Shown: positions 50,459 to 62,165 of the stretch, piece after piece
Layout: every line of letters starts with the position of its first letter
Position numbering within the stretch: position 1 is the first letter of the stretch
Assembly: GCF_003590095.1 (NCBI RefSeq)
Contig: NC_039502.1
Coordinates: 2,728,001 to 2,792,000, forward strand
DNA: 64,000 nt
DNA from: Trichoplusia ni
Taxonomy: Eukaryota > Arthropoda > Insecta > Lepidoptera > Noctuidae
Direction of reading: 5' to 3'
Notes under the pieces: model-generated
What the model saw: the letters and a program-made list of their open reading frames with translations, nothing else
Told to the model about the DNA's origin: nothing
Database searches by the model: none
Program-made: the position numbers and the translations under genes

Positions 50459-50965
50459 ATGGAGCCGTCGCATCGCCTAATTGTAAGTTTAATCCAACTG
50501 AAAATGTGTGACTACTTGTACAGTTGTGTGGGGAACGGTCTTAAACATTGAAAACTTAAAGATTAATATTTCACACCGTCAACACTGTGAAGTCGTACCT
50601 AAGTTTTTTTTCAAGCATATTTTATTAACACCCCTTTTATCAAACGATAAGCCTTAAATTACTTCTTAATAAATTTCAGTCATCACATTCTTAGCAATGT
50701 TTTTCATTCAAGAACGATAATGATGCAACACATTAACTCATTACCGTTACATTATAAGAAAAGGTTTAGTAACGACAAAAACAAAAAAAATGTACAGTTC
50801 GACTCCACCCCACGTTATTGACAAACGCGCATAACCAAGTAAGCTGAGACGGTTGGGTTATGATTGATTATTACCTATTCTGTTGCCAGAGCTTTCACAG
50901 AGCTCATTGCGAACGGACGAGGCCCTTACTGCCCGACTGTACGAGAACTCGGAAACAAAGGCATT
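50459..50965 (+). promoter_or_regulatory. 5' region of the CO2-class receptor gene with a possible untranslated exon
   Basis: An ATG-containing micro-exon-like stretch (50459-50482) ends in a strong donor (CTAATT|GTAAGT). It is followed about 400 bases later by acceptor-like ttgccag (50889) and ttcacag (50900). The phases do not join to the receptor frame, so if used it would be 5' untranslated or a small upstream frame. No clear TATA box. A TGACGTCA-type CRE is farther upstream, in the stretch beginning 50004. Confidence 0.25.
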
Positions 50966-51071
50966 ATGAACAAAGAAAACCATGGGTTTCGGGTCTACAA
51001 TCCCACGACCAACAATGATGTGCGAAGGCGGGAAATGTTCCAGAGGATTGATGATAAAGATGGGATTAAAG
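50966..51071 (+). CDS. CO2-class receptor coding exon 1
   Basis: Encodes residues 1-35, a hydrophilic N-terminal tail beginning MNKENHGFRVYNPTT. The donor is AAAG|GTAGGT, phase 1. The frame stays open upstream to an ATG at 50864. There are also possible acceptors at 50889 (ttgccag) and 50900 (ttcacag), so the true 5' boundary of this exon is uncertain. Confidence 0.8.
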
Positions 51072-54000
51072 GTAGGTATTTCTAACACGCAACAATTAAT
51101 TATATCTTGTATTAACTGACGATAGCACCAGAAAAGAAACAATTGTAGAATTACTTAATTTAAATAATTTAGATTAAAATTTGGGGGCAAAAATTTACGG
51201 TCTACAATTAATTTCCAAGCACAAAATTACATTAAATAAAACCCTTTCCTCGTAATTTTTCACTCAGATAAGTGATAACAATCATTGTGATGGATCCTTC
51301 ATTTCTTTTTTTTTTTAGAATACGACGCGAAGGATCTCTATGGTCCGGAGATAACGGACAAAGATGGCGCACTTTTGGACGCTCACGACAGTTTCTATAT
51401 CACCACGAAGAGTTTATTGGTGCTGTTCCAAATTATGGGCGTCATGCCGATCATGAGAGTACCTAAAAGTAAATGTCTTCAAATTATTTACACATCCATT
51501 ATCACACGGCAGTGGTTCAAATTGTTTTATTTTTGCATCATTCTGTTATTAGCTGGTCCTTAGCTTTTGTGTATTTCGTTTTGAAGGGTTTATCCTGGAC
51601 CTCAAACAAAGAAAGTAAACAAATGGTTAGAAAATAAATTAGGTTAAGCCTTGTAAAATACAATAACACTGACCATACACGAAGTTAAGTACATAATATG
51701 AAAACTTCAGACCGCCCCAGATTTAAAATCTTAAAATGTTGGCATTAATCTTCATCAGATATAAAATGTGGTCGTAAAACTAAGTTTAAAGTTTAGCACA
51801 TATAAAGTTCCAAGGATAAATTGTGTTGAAATTTCTAGAATCCAATAACTTTCAAACAATGTTGGAGTGCACACTCGTATGTCGGTGAGCCATAACGTCC
51901 TCAAATATAATAAAATTTGTCGATAAAATTGTCGATGATTTTTTTATCTGTGGCAGTTTTTTTTATATTTCGAACGGTGTCTGTTGACGATGTGTGAATG
52001 TTAGCGTGGAACGCAACTGGCGCGTTTTTAAAACTGTATTCGTTTGACTTGGATATTTTAAATTGGAATGTTTTTAAATTAACAAGCTAGTGTTGCGTCT
52101 TGTTATTCCAATACTGCAATATTATTCTTGTTTCAATGTATGATTAAAAAAAATGATTTAAATTGTAAACTAGCTATGCCAGCGTTTTGTTCGCGTGGAA
52201 AAGCGATTTTGGACAGTATTTTTTGATAAAATTTTCTACGTGATTCTCTAAATCACTTTTACTCATAAACTGTTTGACATGGAACAATCACTAAATGTTT
52301 TGAGAAGCTTACCACCATATATCAGAGAAACGCAATTCAATTGGATAAACCATTTCTCAGTTTATTGCACACAAAAGCACGGGCAAAAGGACGAAAATTA
52401 AAAAAAAAGATATCTTAGGTATCGTAGGTATCTTCAGGTCAAAAGCTGCGTTAGAACATTAATTACTATAAAATTAACCTTTTGTTTGTTTTAGATGCGC
52501 AAACAACTAAACGAACAACTTTTAATTGGATATCTAAGGCTACGCTGTGGGCTTACTTAGTATGGAGCTTGGAATGCATCATTGTTGTAAAAGGTTCGAC
52601 AAATTTTTAAACACAATTATTAGCTACTGTTTTTTCTATAGGAGATTTGATACTCCGTAATATTATTCCAATAGATTACGTAGGTAATATGTAAAACATG
52701 GTCTCGCAAAATAATTAGGTATCGTACACGCGATTTTCTTATTTGTAATTATATTCAAGTTAACGTACTTGTCTTATGCATTATTAAAAAACAAATCATT
52801 TTAATACCAAGCTGCCAATTGAATTGCTCATAGGTTTAAAGGTGTCTTGTTTCCTATAAGATTCAAGAAGACTTAAACGTACATGGTCAATATCAAAAAT
52901 TTTTATTGAAGCGTTTAAAAAGTTACTTAACTATCACTTCTAATTGTCCCTAATGCCGATTGAAACTTTGTAAAATTTTTGTAAGACCAGGAAACCATTA
53001 TATAAAGCATCTCTCTCTTTTCAGTGGGCAGGGAGCGCTTAGCGAATTTCCAAAGCAGTTCCAACAAGCGATTCGATGAGGTTATTTATAATATTATTTT
53101 TCTCAGTATTTTGATTCCGCATTTTTTACTGCCGATTGCATCTTGGCGCCATGGACCGCAAGTTGCCATATTTAAAAACATGTGGACACATTATCAGGTA
53201 ATGTTTTAAACGACACAACTTTTAGGGTCAAATACAAAATAAAAATAAAAATGGATATGGAAAATGAGCAAGAATAAATTTGAGAAATTTTACACTGAAG
53301 AGCGGTCGTATTTTTTTTTCTATTATATTCGTATTTCATAGAATCATTGAAAACGATGGAAGCCTTCATCATCTTGGTAACTTCCTAACTTCAAGATGAA
53401 GGACTCTTTCTTAATAGAGAAGGATGTATAATAATTAAAATTTATCAAAACTTCTGCACAATTTTAGTTTGGCTACAAAAATATTCTTTAAGAAAAGAAC
53501 ACCCTTCTCAAAACCGCTAGTAACATTAACTCTACTTCATAACTTCACTCTAATAATTAATATTGAATCTACCCTACATAGTACCATGACCCTTAAGAAA
53601 CAGATTACTCATTGCGCTGTCCTAACACAATAAGAGTATCAACATCCATCTTGTAATAAAGGGTTCTTATTGAAAGCTAAACAATTACAGGTATCGTGTT
53701 TCACCTCGTTTGTAATACTTCCATTAGCTCCTAATGGGACTATTATGTTTTTCAGACTACCGTATTAAGTTCACGTTTATACCTACTTAGTTCAATATTA
53801 ACATGAAAAAATCTGAAAGTGAGTTTGCGTGTCGATCTGTCCCACTTTTGTGATTAAACTGCACAACGAAATTTGATGGAATTTGATGTCAAGATAGCTT
53901 AAACTGGAAGTTAGTACATGGAGTTCTTGTTGCGATATTCGATGATCATACGAGCGTAGTTGGGTGTAACAGTTAGTATTTAATGAAACCAACTTGTAAA

Positions 54001-57000
54001 ATATTTCAGCTCGTGTTTGACTAACCGAATCATTAAATATGACCTAAAACCGAACCGGCGCGGAAACCCACATATGAATAATCGATCCTAATCGTCGTTT
54101 ATGTTCAGTGCGCCGATAAATAATTGCCGATCGAATGCAGGGTGACGTATTTTAGTGATGAATTGTTTTATTGCTTAACACTTAATGCTCCAAGTTTGAT
54201 GCAAATATTTAATTCACACATCATCGGCCTAGCCTCTTCTATGAGGTTCTGAAACTATGTTGGATGATGCGCTGCGATGTCGCAAATACAAATATTTAAT
54301 TATAGAAAAATATTGAAAAAGCTTCTTGTGACTTTTATCATTTTGGACACCTTACAAAAAACCACAATTAAAACGAAACTAATCTACGTATAACATTTGT
54401 ACAATATACATTGCCATAGATTGGTTACATCTTAAAATGTTTAGTTGGTTTCGTCCTCTTTTTGCATGTCAAATAGGTACAATTAAATGTTGTCAGCTTA
54501 CAAATAACACAATATAATTACAATTGTTCATAGTGTAACTATAGGGATATCTACCTACAGATGTATAGTAACTCATGGCAATCAAACAGTTTTAAACACA
54601 TTTATATAATTTCTAGCTAAAATACCTGAAGATAACTGGCACACCGATAGTATTCCCCAACCTGTACTCGTTGACGTGGGGGCTCTGCGTGTTTTCATGG
54701 GGGCTCAGCTTCGCTGTTATACTATCCCAACACTACCTACAAGACGACTTCGAGTTATGGCACTCTTTCGCATACTACCATATTATTGCTATGCTTGATG
54801 GATTCTGTTCATTATGGTATGTACCTAGTTAATAGATTTAAAATATCTAAATATCCACGTTTTTAAATATCAAATTTTATCAAAATCGGTCCAGCCGTTT
54901 TTATATTTGTAATTTTGGCTTGAAGCTACTCTGAACATTTCAGCCTGCTAGCTTATCGGGAAATGCCTCAGGACGAGAAACTCTCTCTCTCTCGAAACGA
55001 CAAACAAACATACAAACAAGAAGTTGAGTGTATAAAGCTAAGGAAAATTGAAATTTTGTCAAGTTTAGTAGGCTTTGGTTCTTCTTACTTCTTCCAAGTA
55101 GTAGAAGTGTTACTTTATATATTAGTTTTGTCAATTTTGTTAATACCTAATAATGAAGTTTTACACGATTCTATAGATTATCCAGTGCCTGTTGTGTCCA
55201 GATCACAGATCACCACTTAAAAAAGCCCTATAAACTATCTAACAATCTATCTATTTTTAAAAGGTACATAAACTGCAACGCGTTTGGCACGGCATCGAGG
55301 GGCTTAGCAATGAATCTCCACAAGGCCTTGGAAGCTGAACACCCGGCGCTCAAAGTGGCTCAGTACCGACATCTGTGGGTCGACCTATCGCACATGATGC
55401 AACAGTTGGGTTCGTTATTTGTTCTTGTTTGATATTGAAATCAGTTTGCTTTCCACGTAGAACATCCTGAGCTCGTATGCCAGTTACTTTTTAACGCCAC
55501 TGATCGGATCGTTTGATCATATTCAACTGACAGTCAGTCATGTGACTTACTGTCTGCCTTAGGTTATTTCAGGTGTATATACTATGTGATAGTGGCGTCA
55601 GATAAGCCTTTATCAAACCTAATTGTCATCTCCTTATACTAATAACATAAGTTTCAACTCCCTCAGTAATGATACAAGCTACCATATTACAGAAAAATAA
55701 AAGACTAACGAAAAAAAAATGCGAAAAATAAATCAACATATCCATTTGATCTCTCCGTATCAAATGTCACGTACGCAACGAATTCTCACACAAAAATACT
55801 GTTCACGATCCGTTTTCAAGTTTAGCAAATTGCTCTGCTTATTGTCTGCCTGTTGGTGCGAATTGGTCTCTTTGTTTTAACGAGCGCGAACTGCGAGCCT
55901 ACCACCATGTCATAACGTAATATTATTGAAAGCGTGGAAGCGAGATGCAGCTCTACAATTTGTTAGCGCGCTGTCTCTTTCTCTCAACAGATGTAATATT
56001 ACTCTATGTGTTGGTAGTAGGACCCGTGCTCTGTGTGTCCTGATAGCAGATTTCGTACATTTGTTCAGCTACAACGATTTATATTCAATGTACGAACGCT
56101 TCACTGTACAATACAATTGTTTTATTTCCCTAATAGTTATCTGTACGCTTTGTGTCGGTAACAATGTGAGTTTTGTGTTTAAATTTTGTTTGGGACTTTA
56201 ATTTAACGTAGTTTTAGGTAAACCTTTTTGTGAGTGTTTGTTGTGTCTGGTGGAAATGGAAACTAAATAAATACTGGGTACTTAGCTTAAAAACAACATC
56301 TTTGTTAAAAATATTGTGATCTCTATGCACGAAATATTTCGAATTCAGTAATTGTCCCTTGAGTCAAGTAAGTAGGTACGATACTTGAAAAGCACCACAC
56401 AGGTTATCTAATACAAGGTTTTCTTTTAAAATTCTCCTATTATTTCGATAGGGCATTGATGGCTTTTTGCTTGCAATTTACTTGTCGTACTGAAAACTTG
56501 GCTGTTTAATCTTGTAACATGATCTACTAGCATAACAACTTTGCAAAATAACACTACAATAATATCTCGAATTTTCTTTAAGCCTATATGTACCCATTAC
56601 ATTTAACATATAATGGCTGTTGCAGGTACATAATATATTTGAACAAATTAATAATACGTTTACACGTAAATGCACCTTCATCGAATCATGTTTTTCAGGT
56701 CGTGCCTACTCCAACATGTATGGTATATACTGCATGGTAATTTTCTTTACAACCACCATTTCGCTATACGGTGCGTTGTCAGAGATATTGGAACATGGCT
56801 TGAGCTACAAAGAAATGGGCTTGTTCGTTATAGTCGGGTACTGCATGACTCTACTATTTATAATATGCAATGAGGCCTACCATGCTTCGAGGAAGGTAAG
56901 ATGAATCTTGATCTGGGTGTCTTTGTTTGTGAATTGTGAAACAATTCGCGACATAAAGGGATAAAATTTGGGATAAAATTTCTTAGTTCAGGATGTGCTT

Positions 57001-59808
57001 TAAAAACAAATTGTAGAGCGGTCATTGTGACTCCTGTAAGAAGAATGTTGTTTCGGTAGAGTAGTTTTCACCAACAAAACAATAAAACTGATATTCATAC
57101 GATTACAAGCCGCCGCATTTTAAAATTAGTATTCTCCGAGTAATTTTTAGGTTGCATGATTTGAACTAACCACATTGATAACAAAATAATGTTCATGCAT
57201 AATTTGAAGGAAAGTACCTAGAGTCCTAATTGTCTTGCTGTTACAATGGCGTGCAACATATCTTCGTATAAATGTATAAAACGACTTTTGAGAATTTTTA
57301 CTTATTCTTGAAGTTTGTACGTGTGATTTTCAAGATAGTAAACGTAAACTACAAGAGTTATAGCCAGTATAAAGTTTAAGCAACAATTTGTAGAATGAAA
57401 TAACATCAGAACTTTAAGTTTTCTTTTCGTAGCAATAAGTTTATCACGCGAAGGTTTTAAGTGCGAATAGAGTCTAACCTATATTAAAGCATACATCATT
57501 TGAAATTTCATTCATAAGTGGTTGAATAGGAACTACCTACTGTTAAAGTAACGAAAAACCTAGGTTTTCTTTTCTATTATATAATATCATTAACCAACTG
57601 CTGAAGACGTCATACAATTTCAATACCAAATAAGATTGATAGTCTTTTGTTTTTTTAGGTTGGCCTAGAGTTCCAAGTTCGTCTTCTGAATATAAACCTT
57701 GGAGCTGTAGACCGGAGTACCCAGAGAGAGGTGGAGATGTTTCTGGTGGCTATTTCTAAGAACCCGCCTATTATGAATTTGGATGGGTTCACTAATATTA
57801 ACAGGGAGCTCTTTACAGCTGTGAGTGTGACGTAATGATTATTCTTTTTTTTTTTTCTTGTTTCTGTTTTACACAATATTTCGTCCCTCTGTAGACCGAA
57901 GGCTATATACTTGTCATACTTTAACTTAATCATTTACCACTGTCACTGTGACCGATTTAGATTGATTTGCAAGAGTAAGCCGTTCTTGTGGTTAAAATAA
58001 TGTTAAATCATTTAAGGAAAAATAATTCGTTCATATGTATATTCAAAGTGTAATTGGAATTGGTTTGTCTACGTAATAAATTGATGTAGGTTGACGTTTA
58101 CTAAAATCAACCTTATTTTTGGATATCATCCAGAATGGTCAGTTTTTTCACTAGTTTGCTGTTGACCATTGGACGTAAAGGTAGCACACCACATCCGAAA
58201 TTAGTCGGGAGATCCCGATATATACGCGAGCGTTTGCTGGTATGAAAGCCTTTCAGAGGGACTGACACCACTTCTTAATGTAATATTCTTGCAGTTGTGT
58301 GAGAGAGAAGCCGCTCTATACCTTCTAGAACGCTATCTCCCTTCCATTAAATTAATAAAATTACTGTAAGATGTGGTGGCAGGTCCCATGATCCAATAGA
58401 CTTCGTAATCTATTTTAATTAACATTCTGCCGTAACATAAATATTTGTCGGCGCTAAATCAACAATGATTACAAAACTTTCTTGCCAAGCAAACATTAGT
58501 GCGGGAGACATACAGGCTCTTAGGGTGAGCTTAACTTTTGATATGTGGCTGTGTGTGTGATAAATAAATAAACTTGACGTTTTTTTAGCAAAAAAATAAT
58601 AAATTTGAATGTTGAGTTTTGTTCAAAAATTTTCGAACTGGCGTAGGACAAGAATGATTGTGATCCACGATTTTTCGTTCTGAGTCTGGTAATTTGTGAA
58701 ATCCCCGCATGCACATTTAAAAAAAATGTACTGTTTTGTTACACAACTCTGTTTAAATAGAGTTATTCAAAAAGAAAATTCAATTCCAGGAAGTCAATTG
58801 CAGTTTGTATTATAATATTTAAATTAACCAGACCGGTAAAAAACTGAGAAATACCCATTGAGTAGATATTAAAGAATTAAAGTGCCTTATACTATTATTC
58901 TTATGCCATATATACCCGATATAATAACATAAGAAGTTATTCATAAAGTACGCCAACCAATGAGCCGTCCAAACTGCTATTACAGAGGAAACTAATTTTA
59001 TTGATAGAGGAAGGAATAAGTGGATATTATCCATAAAATCACTGATCCAAGACAAATGCCTCATCTATAGTTTGCAAAAGTATTATTTTTATTTCAGAGT
59101 TTATTATAGTTAGTTAGTAGAGTTTAGTGTAGTTTAGTAAGAAATATTATTTTAATATAGGAAAGCAATTTAAGTATGATTTTTATGAATTAAAGTTAAT
59201 GCTATATCTGGAACCAAATTTAAATGGTTCCAAATCTTACTTTTAAATTTTGAATATGGCAAACCTGCGCATTAATGCTTAGGGTATGAGATAGTAAATA
59301 ACCAATTTGTATACATAAGTGGGTAAGGCATGTAAAGAATCAGGTAATAAATATAAAAACCGGGCTACGAACCATATTTTTTTACATTGTATAAAAATAC
59401 ATCATCTATGAAAGTAGCAAGTTTCTAACTATGACGTTTCATGAGACAGGTCCGTATTTAACCATTACAAAACTCTAAAAACAGACCTTTGTTACTAGAT
59501 ATCTAGATAATTTGCGAAAGAATACGTCATAACATAGTAACATAGCCATAAGTAGCGTGATTCAAATTTAAATTGAAGCACTCATAATCTAAATAACTAA
59601 CATAATTTTCCTCATAACCATAACATGAGACATGTTCATTTTCCAGAACGTATCCTTCATGTCAACCTACCTGATCGTTCTGATGCAGTTCAAGCTGACT
59701 CTACTGCGACAAAGTGCCAGGAAGACTCTCAGATCCTTCGTCAGAGCTGTGTTCAATACCACTACCACGATATTAGATGATGACGTCACCGAAGATGACG
59801 TAGAATGA
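50966..59808 (+). CDS. Gr21a-like: CO2-class gustatory receptor, nine coding exons (Gr21a/Gr1-like)
   Basis: Joined exons are 50966-51071, 51319-51468, 52495-52593, 53025-53197, 54617-54816, 55264-55409, 56699-56895, 57659-57820 and 59647-59808. All introns are GT-AG and the phases close, giving 464 residues ending in TGA. About seven hydrophobic segments are visible: residues ~101-117, 138-157, 193-213, 226-245, 298-318, 332-348 and 413-431. The C-terminal TYLIVLMQF (418-426) is the insect gustatory-receptor signature. The stretches LWVDLSHMMQQLGRAYSNMY, VIFFTTTISLYGALSE, IICNEA and NPPIMNLDGFTNINRELF match what I know of the conserved Gr21a/Gr1/Gr2 carbon-dioxide receptors; the Gr63a/Gr3 paralogue differs at the last one. 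Family role: a subunit of the heteromeric CO2-gated cation channel in sensory neurons, in Lepidoptera mainly in the labial-palp pit organ. Gr1 versus Gr2 is not settled. The start is chosen at 50966 for length; an in-frame ATG at 50864 would add 34 residues. No frameshift or stop, so it looks functional. Confidence 0.93.
51319..51468 (+). CDS. CO2-class receptor coding exon 2
   Basis: The acceptor follows a strong T-tract (tttttttttag). It encodes EYDAKDLYGPEITDKDG onward through SLLVLFQIMGVMPIMRVPK, the conserved segment just before the first transmembrane helix. The donor is AAAA|GTAAAT, phase 1. Confidence 0.93.
52495..52593 (+). CDS. CO2-class receptor coding exon 3
   Basis: The acceptor is tttgttttag. 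It encodes NAQTTKRTTFNWISK, then the first transmembrane segment (ATLWAYLVWSLECIIVV). The donor is AAAAG|GTTCGA, phase 1 and somewhat weak, but frame and homology fix it. Confidence 0.9.
53025..53197 (+). CDS. CO2-class receptor coding exon 4
   Basis: The acceptor is ctctcttttcag. It encodes residues 119-176 including transmembrane segment 2 (VIYNIIFLSILIPHFLLPI) and the following loop to HYQ. The donor is CAG|GTAATG, phase 0. Confidence 0.93.
54617..54816 (+). CDS. CO2-class receptor coding exon 5
   Basis: The acceptor is ataatttctag. It encodes transmembrane segment 3 (LYSLTWGLCVFSWGLSFAVI) and most of segment 4 (YYHIIAMLDGFCSLW). The donor is TATG|GTATGT, phase 2, so exon 6 supplies the last base of Trp243. 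An alternative phase-compatible acceptor lies downstream at 54943. Confidence 0.92.
54944..55220 (+). CDS. Exon-like open frame inside receptor intron 5 (alternative 3' exon or nested gene)
   Basis: A good acceptor (gaacatttcag) at 54943 is followed by an open frame to TAA at 55218-55220. Its phase is compatible with the donor of receptor exon 5. The predicted peptide, 92 residues counting the junction Cys, begins CLLAYREMPQDEKLSLSRND, continues with a charged stretch (KQEVECIKLRKIEIL) and a hydrophobic helix (VVEVLLYILVLSILLIP), and ends VVSRSQITT. Composition is protein-like, unlike most short frames here. Spliced to exon 5 it would give a truncated receptor (~334 residues) lacking the CO2-receptor C-terminal half. 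It could also be the last exon of a nested gene or an inserted gene fragment. I do not recognise the protein. No AATAAA is evident before exon 6. Confidence 0.35.
55264..55409 (+). CDS. CO2-class receptor coding exon 6
   Basis: The acceptor is ctatttttaaaag. It encodes YINCNAFGTASRGLAMNLHK, then the intracellular loop AEHPALKVAQYRHLWVDLSH and MMQQL, one of the most conserved stretches of CO2 receptors. The donor is TTGG|GTTCGT, phase 1, followed by a 1.3-kb intron. Confidence 0.93.
56699..56895 (+). CDS. CO2-class receptor coding exon 7
   Basis: The acceptor is catgtttttcag. It encodes residues 292-357: GRAYSNMYGIYCMVIFFTTT (segment 5), SEILEHGLSYKEMGLFVIVG (into segment 6) and IICNEAYHASRK. 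The donor is AAG|GTAAGA, phase 0. This is the strongest family match in the gene. Confidence 0.96.
57659..57820 (+). CDS. CO2-class receptor coding exon 8
   Basis: The acceptor is tttgttttttttag. It encodes residues 358-411: VGLEFQVRLLNINLGAVDRS, then VEMFLVAISKNPPIMNLDGF and the TNINRELFTA end. This is the large intracellular loop before the last helix. The donor is GCT|GTGAGT, phase 0. Confidence 0.95.
59647..59808 (+). CDS. CO2-class receptor terminal coding exon 9
   Basis: The acceptor is cattttccag. It encodes residues 412-464 with the last helix and the TYLIVLMQF signature, then a basic segment (LLRQSARKTLR) and an acidic tail ending DDDVTEDDVE. TGA is at 59806-59808. The preceding intron is 1.8 kb and contains repeat fragments. 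Confidence 0.95.
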   Translation, partial: NVSFMSTYLIVLMQFKLTLLRQSARKTLRSFVRAVFNTTTTILDDDVTEDDVE

Positions 59809-60036
59809 AGAAAATTAGAAAAGTGTATACGTGATTTAATATTCATACCAAATTATAGTGATAGTTGAGTCGATAATGATGTACGCTTGCTAAATAATCG
59901 ACAATTTAATGCTTAAGATGTAGTCGTGCTAAAAATATATTTTTAAATTTATTCGACGAGCTTACAAGTATTTGCTTTTATGGTAATAATATTAGTTTTG
60001 TCATTGAATATTCTAGTCATGGAAATTATTTCCTTA

Positions 60037-60117
60037 AATAAAGTTTAGTATATAATAAAGTATTAAAATGTCTATTCTTCTTCTTTTCTAAGTAATTTGT
60101 CCGATTGCATAAATAAA
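60037..60117 (+). other. Poly(A) signals of the CO2-class receptor gene
   Basis: Canonical AATAAA hexamers lie at 60037-60042, 60054-60059 and 60112-60117, about 230-310 bases after the stop codon. They fit the 3' end of the gene. Which one is used cannot be told from sequence. Confidence 0.6.
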
Positions 60118-60708
60118 GTTTAATTAACTTTCGGATAGATGGGGTGAACACAGAAGCTTTTAAACTTCCATTTTAACAAATACAATTTTATAAATTGCAA
60201 TTTGACACTGAAATGCAATAACGTTGTTTCTATACGTAACAATTAATCTAAAAACATTAAATTAGCATTTACAAGTTGAACACATACAAAAAGCCGTTTC
60301 AAACCGTATCGTTTTGATAACGAGTGTTGTCAGCCATTTTGTAGAGTTTTATTGCTAACAAAATGACGTGCCTAACTAAAATGTGCTCGCCTAACTAATT
60401 GTAGTTGCGTGTCCGCATGCCAAACTACGTTATAAACAATTTGCTAATTATGCTGTTCAGTTTAACTTACAAGCCGTTATACAGCAAATTATGCATAACT
60501 TAATTCTTGAACTTGTTTTGCGTTGAAGGAATACTATAAATTAAGCGAAATTATTATATGATGCATCGGTTTACTCACTCCTTTTTATCGGGATTGACAT
60601 GTTTGGGACCCAACCGGAGTCCTTGATCATGAGTTGACAAAACTGTTGAAACTAGTCGAGAAATCTCGATAAATATAAACCTTTGAATCCATTTCGAGAA
60701 AGTTACTA

Positions 60709-61017
60709 TCTATACTTCTATACTTATATATAAAGCTGAAGAGTTTGTTTGTTTAAACGCGCTAATCTCAGGAACTACTGGTTCAAATTGAAAAATTGTT
60801 GTGTTTTGTGTTGTGTTGTATAGACCATTCACCGAGGATGGTTTTAGGCTATAAATCAATAAAAAGCCTTCGCTCCTACTAGTCGCAACGCATCTTCATA
60901 CAGTGGAAAATGTGGAAAAAACAGGGAAAATTATTCATCTTCGAGGGCTTCCATTCAAAAATTCGTAACTTATACCTAACTTCTAACCACGCGGACGAAG
61001 TCGCGGGCAACAGCTAG
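60709..61017 (+). mobile_element. Nonautonomous Helitron, family A, copy 4
   Basis: A|TCTATACTTCTATACTTATA start and GCGGACGAAGTCGCGGGCAACAGCTAG|T end with the terminal hairpin. The middle is more diverged than in the other copies (an extra TTGTGTTGTG tract and a longer 3' part). It lies 0.9 kb downstream of the receptor stop codon. Confidence 0.75.
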
Positions 61018-61029
61018 TTTAATATATAT

Positions 61030-62150
61030 AGAAAACCTTTATAAAAAATTAAACAACTTTAAATTCGATAGAAGTTTCATAGCAAAAAGAACATTAGTAG
61101 GTACCTATAACTTGATTCCATGTAATGTCAGGGTGGTAGGTAAAAGGTAGGTTGGACAATAGAATATGTATTTGAAAGCTGAGCAATTGAACATAAGACA
61201 TAATAGACACAAACTCCGCACTTAAAAGCTTAATTTAATATTTAACCGCAAAAGTAAATAGTCATCGTTGTTCATACAACATGTATACTTTTTCTGTGGC
61301 TACAAATGTGTCTGTGACTCTTTTTTTGATAAATCTCTTTTCGACTTTTCTACATAAACACTGTCAGATTATCGTTTTACTCTTGAATCCCAAAGCTTTT
61401 ACTCACCAAAACATTCTCGAAAAAATCTTGAACCTTAAAAGCAGCTTATAAATAAAACATTATAAAATTATTCAAGGTACATACTCCCTAAAACAACATT
61501 GTGGGAAGAAACTTCGTAAAACGTATACGGATAATTAAAACAAAACAGATTTTTGTTATTGGAAATTTTGGTAGCTAATAAGGTGGTTCATGTGCACTGA
61601 TACTAGGTTGAGACTAGAGTTACTATAATCTTATTTTATATTTTTTATTTTTTCTTTGACTGTGAAACAAAATATACGAAACGAAGGCGGTAAGTGGGTT
61701 TAATCAACCCGATTTTTGGGTGTGTGTGTGTGTGTTTTTTTTAAGCTTGGGAATGTTCTTGTCTGTTATTAATACATATATACGATACTAGTAAAATGTG
61801 AATGAAGAAGATGGCGGGTTAAAACGACGACAGAAAGCTAATGATATAAGTGTATAATTTCAAAATCTCAACTAATTCGTTAATTCTTGGTTAAAGTAAT
61901 TTTATCCAATATTTTATTCAGAGTTTTAATGTAAGCAGACAGCGTCTGTAACTTTAATATCTCCCAATCTAATTTGACCTTTCTCTACTGTTATTAAATG
62001 ATCTCACTTTCATAAGCGCTATTAATACTGCTAAAAAAAGTTGGTAAAATGTGTAACAAAACTGTAAACAACTGAAGAATGATTTTGAATTTGAACATCT
62101 TATGTTGACGTTTTTTAATACTGAATTAAACCTGTTAGAAAAATAATGTG
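61030..62150. other. Noncoding, AT-rich
   Basis: Contains only a (GT)n run and random frames. The further stretch 62400-63890 also shows nothing but AT-rich sequence. Confidence 0.5.
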
Positions 62151-62165
62151 GTTTTAGGAAAATGA

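Noticed and set aside
55926..56201. 91-residue frame in receptor intron 6
   Set aside because: Its first part is MITE-like repeat text with matching inverted ends. It lacks gene structure and is not in the receptor splice pattern.
57655..57933. 92-residue minus-strand frame
   Set aside because: Antisense shadow of receptor exon 8.
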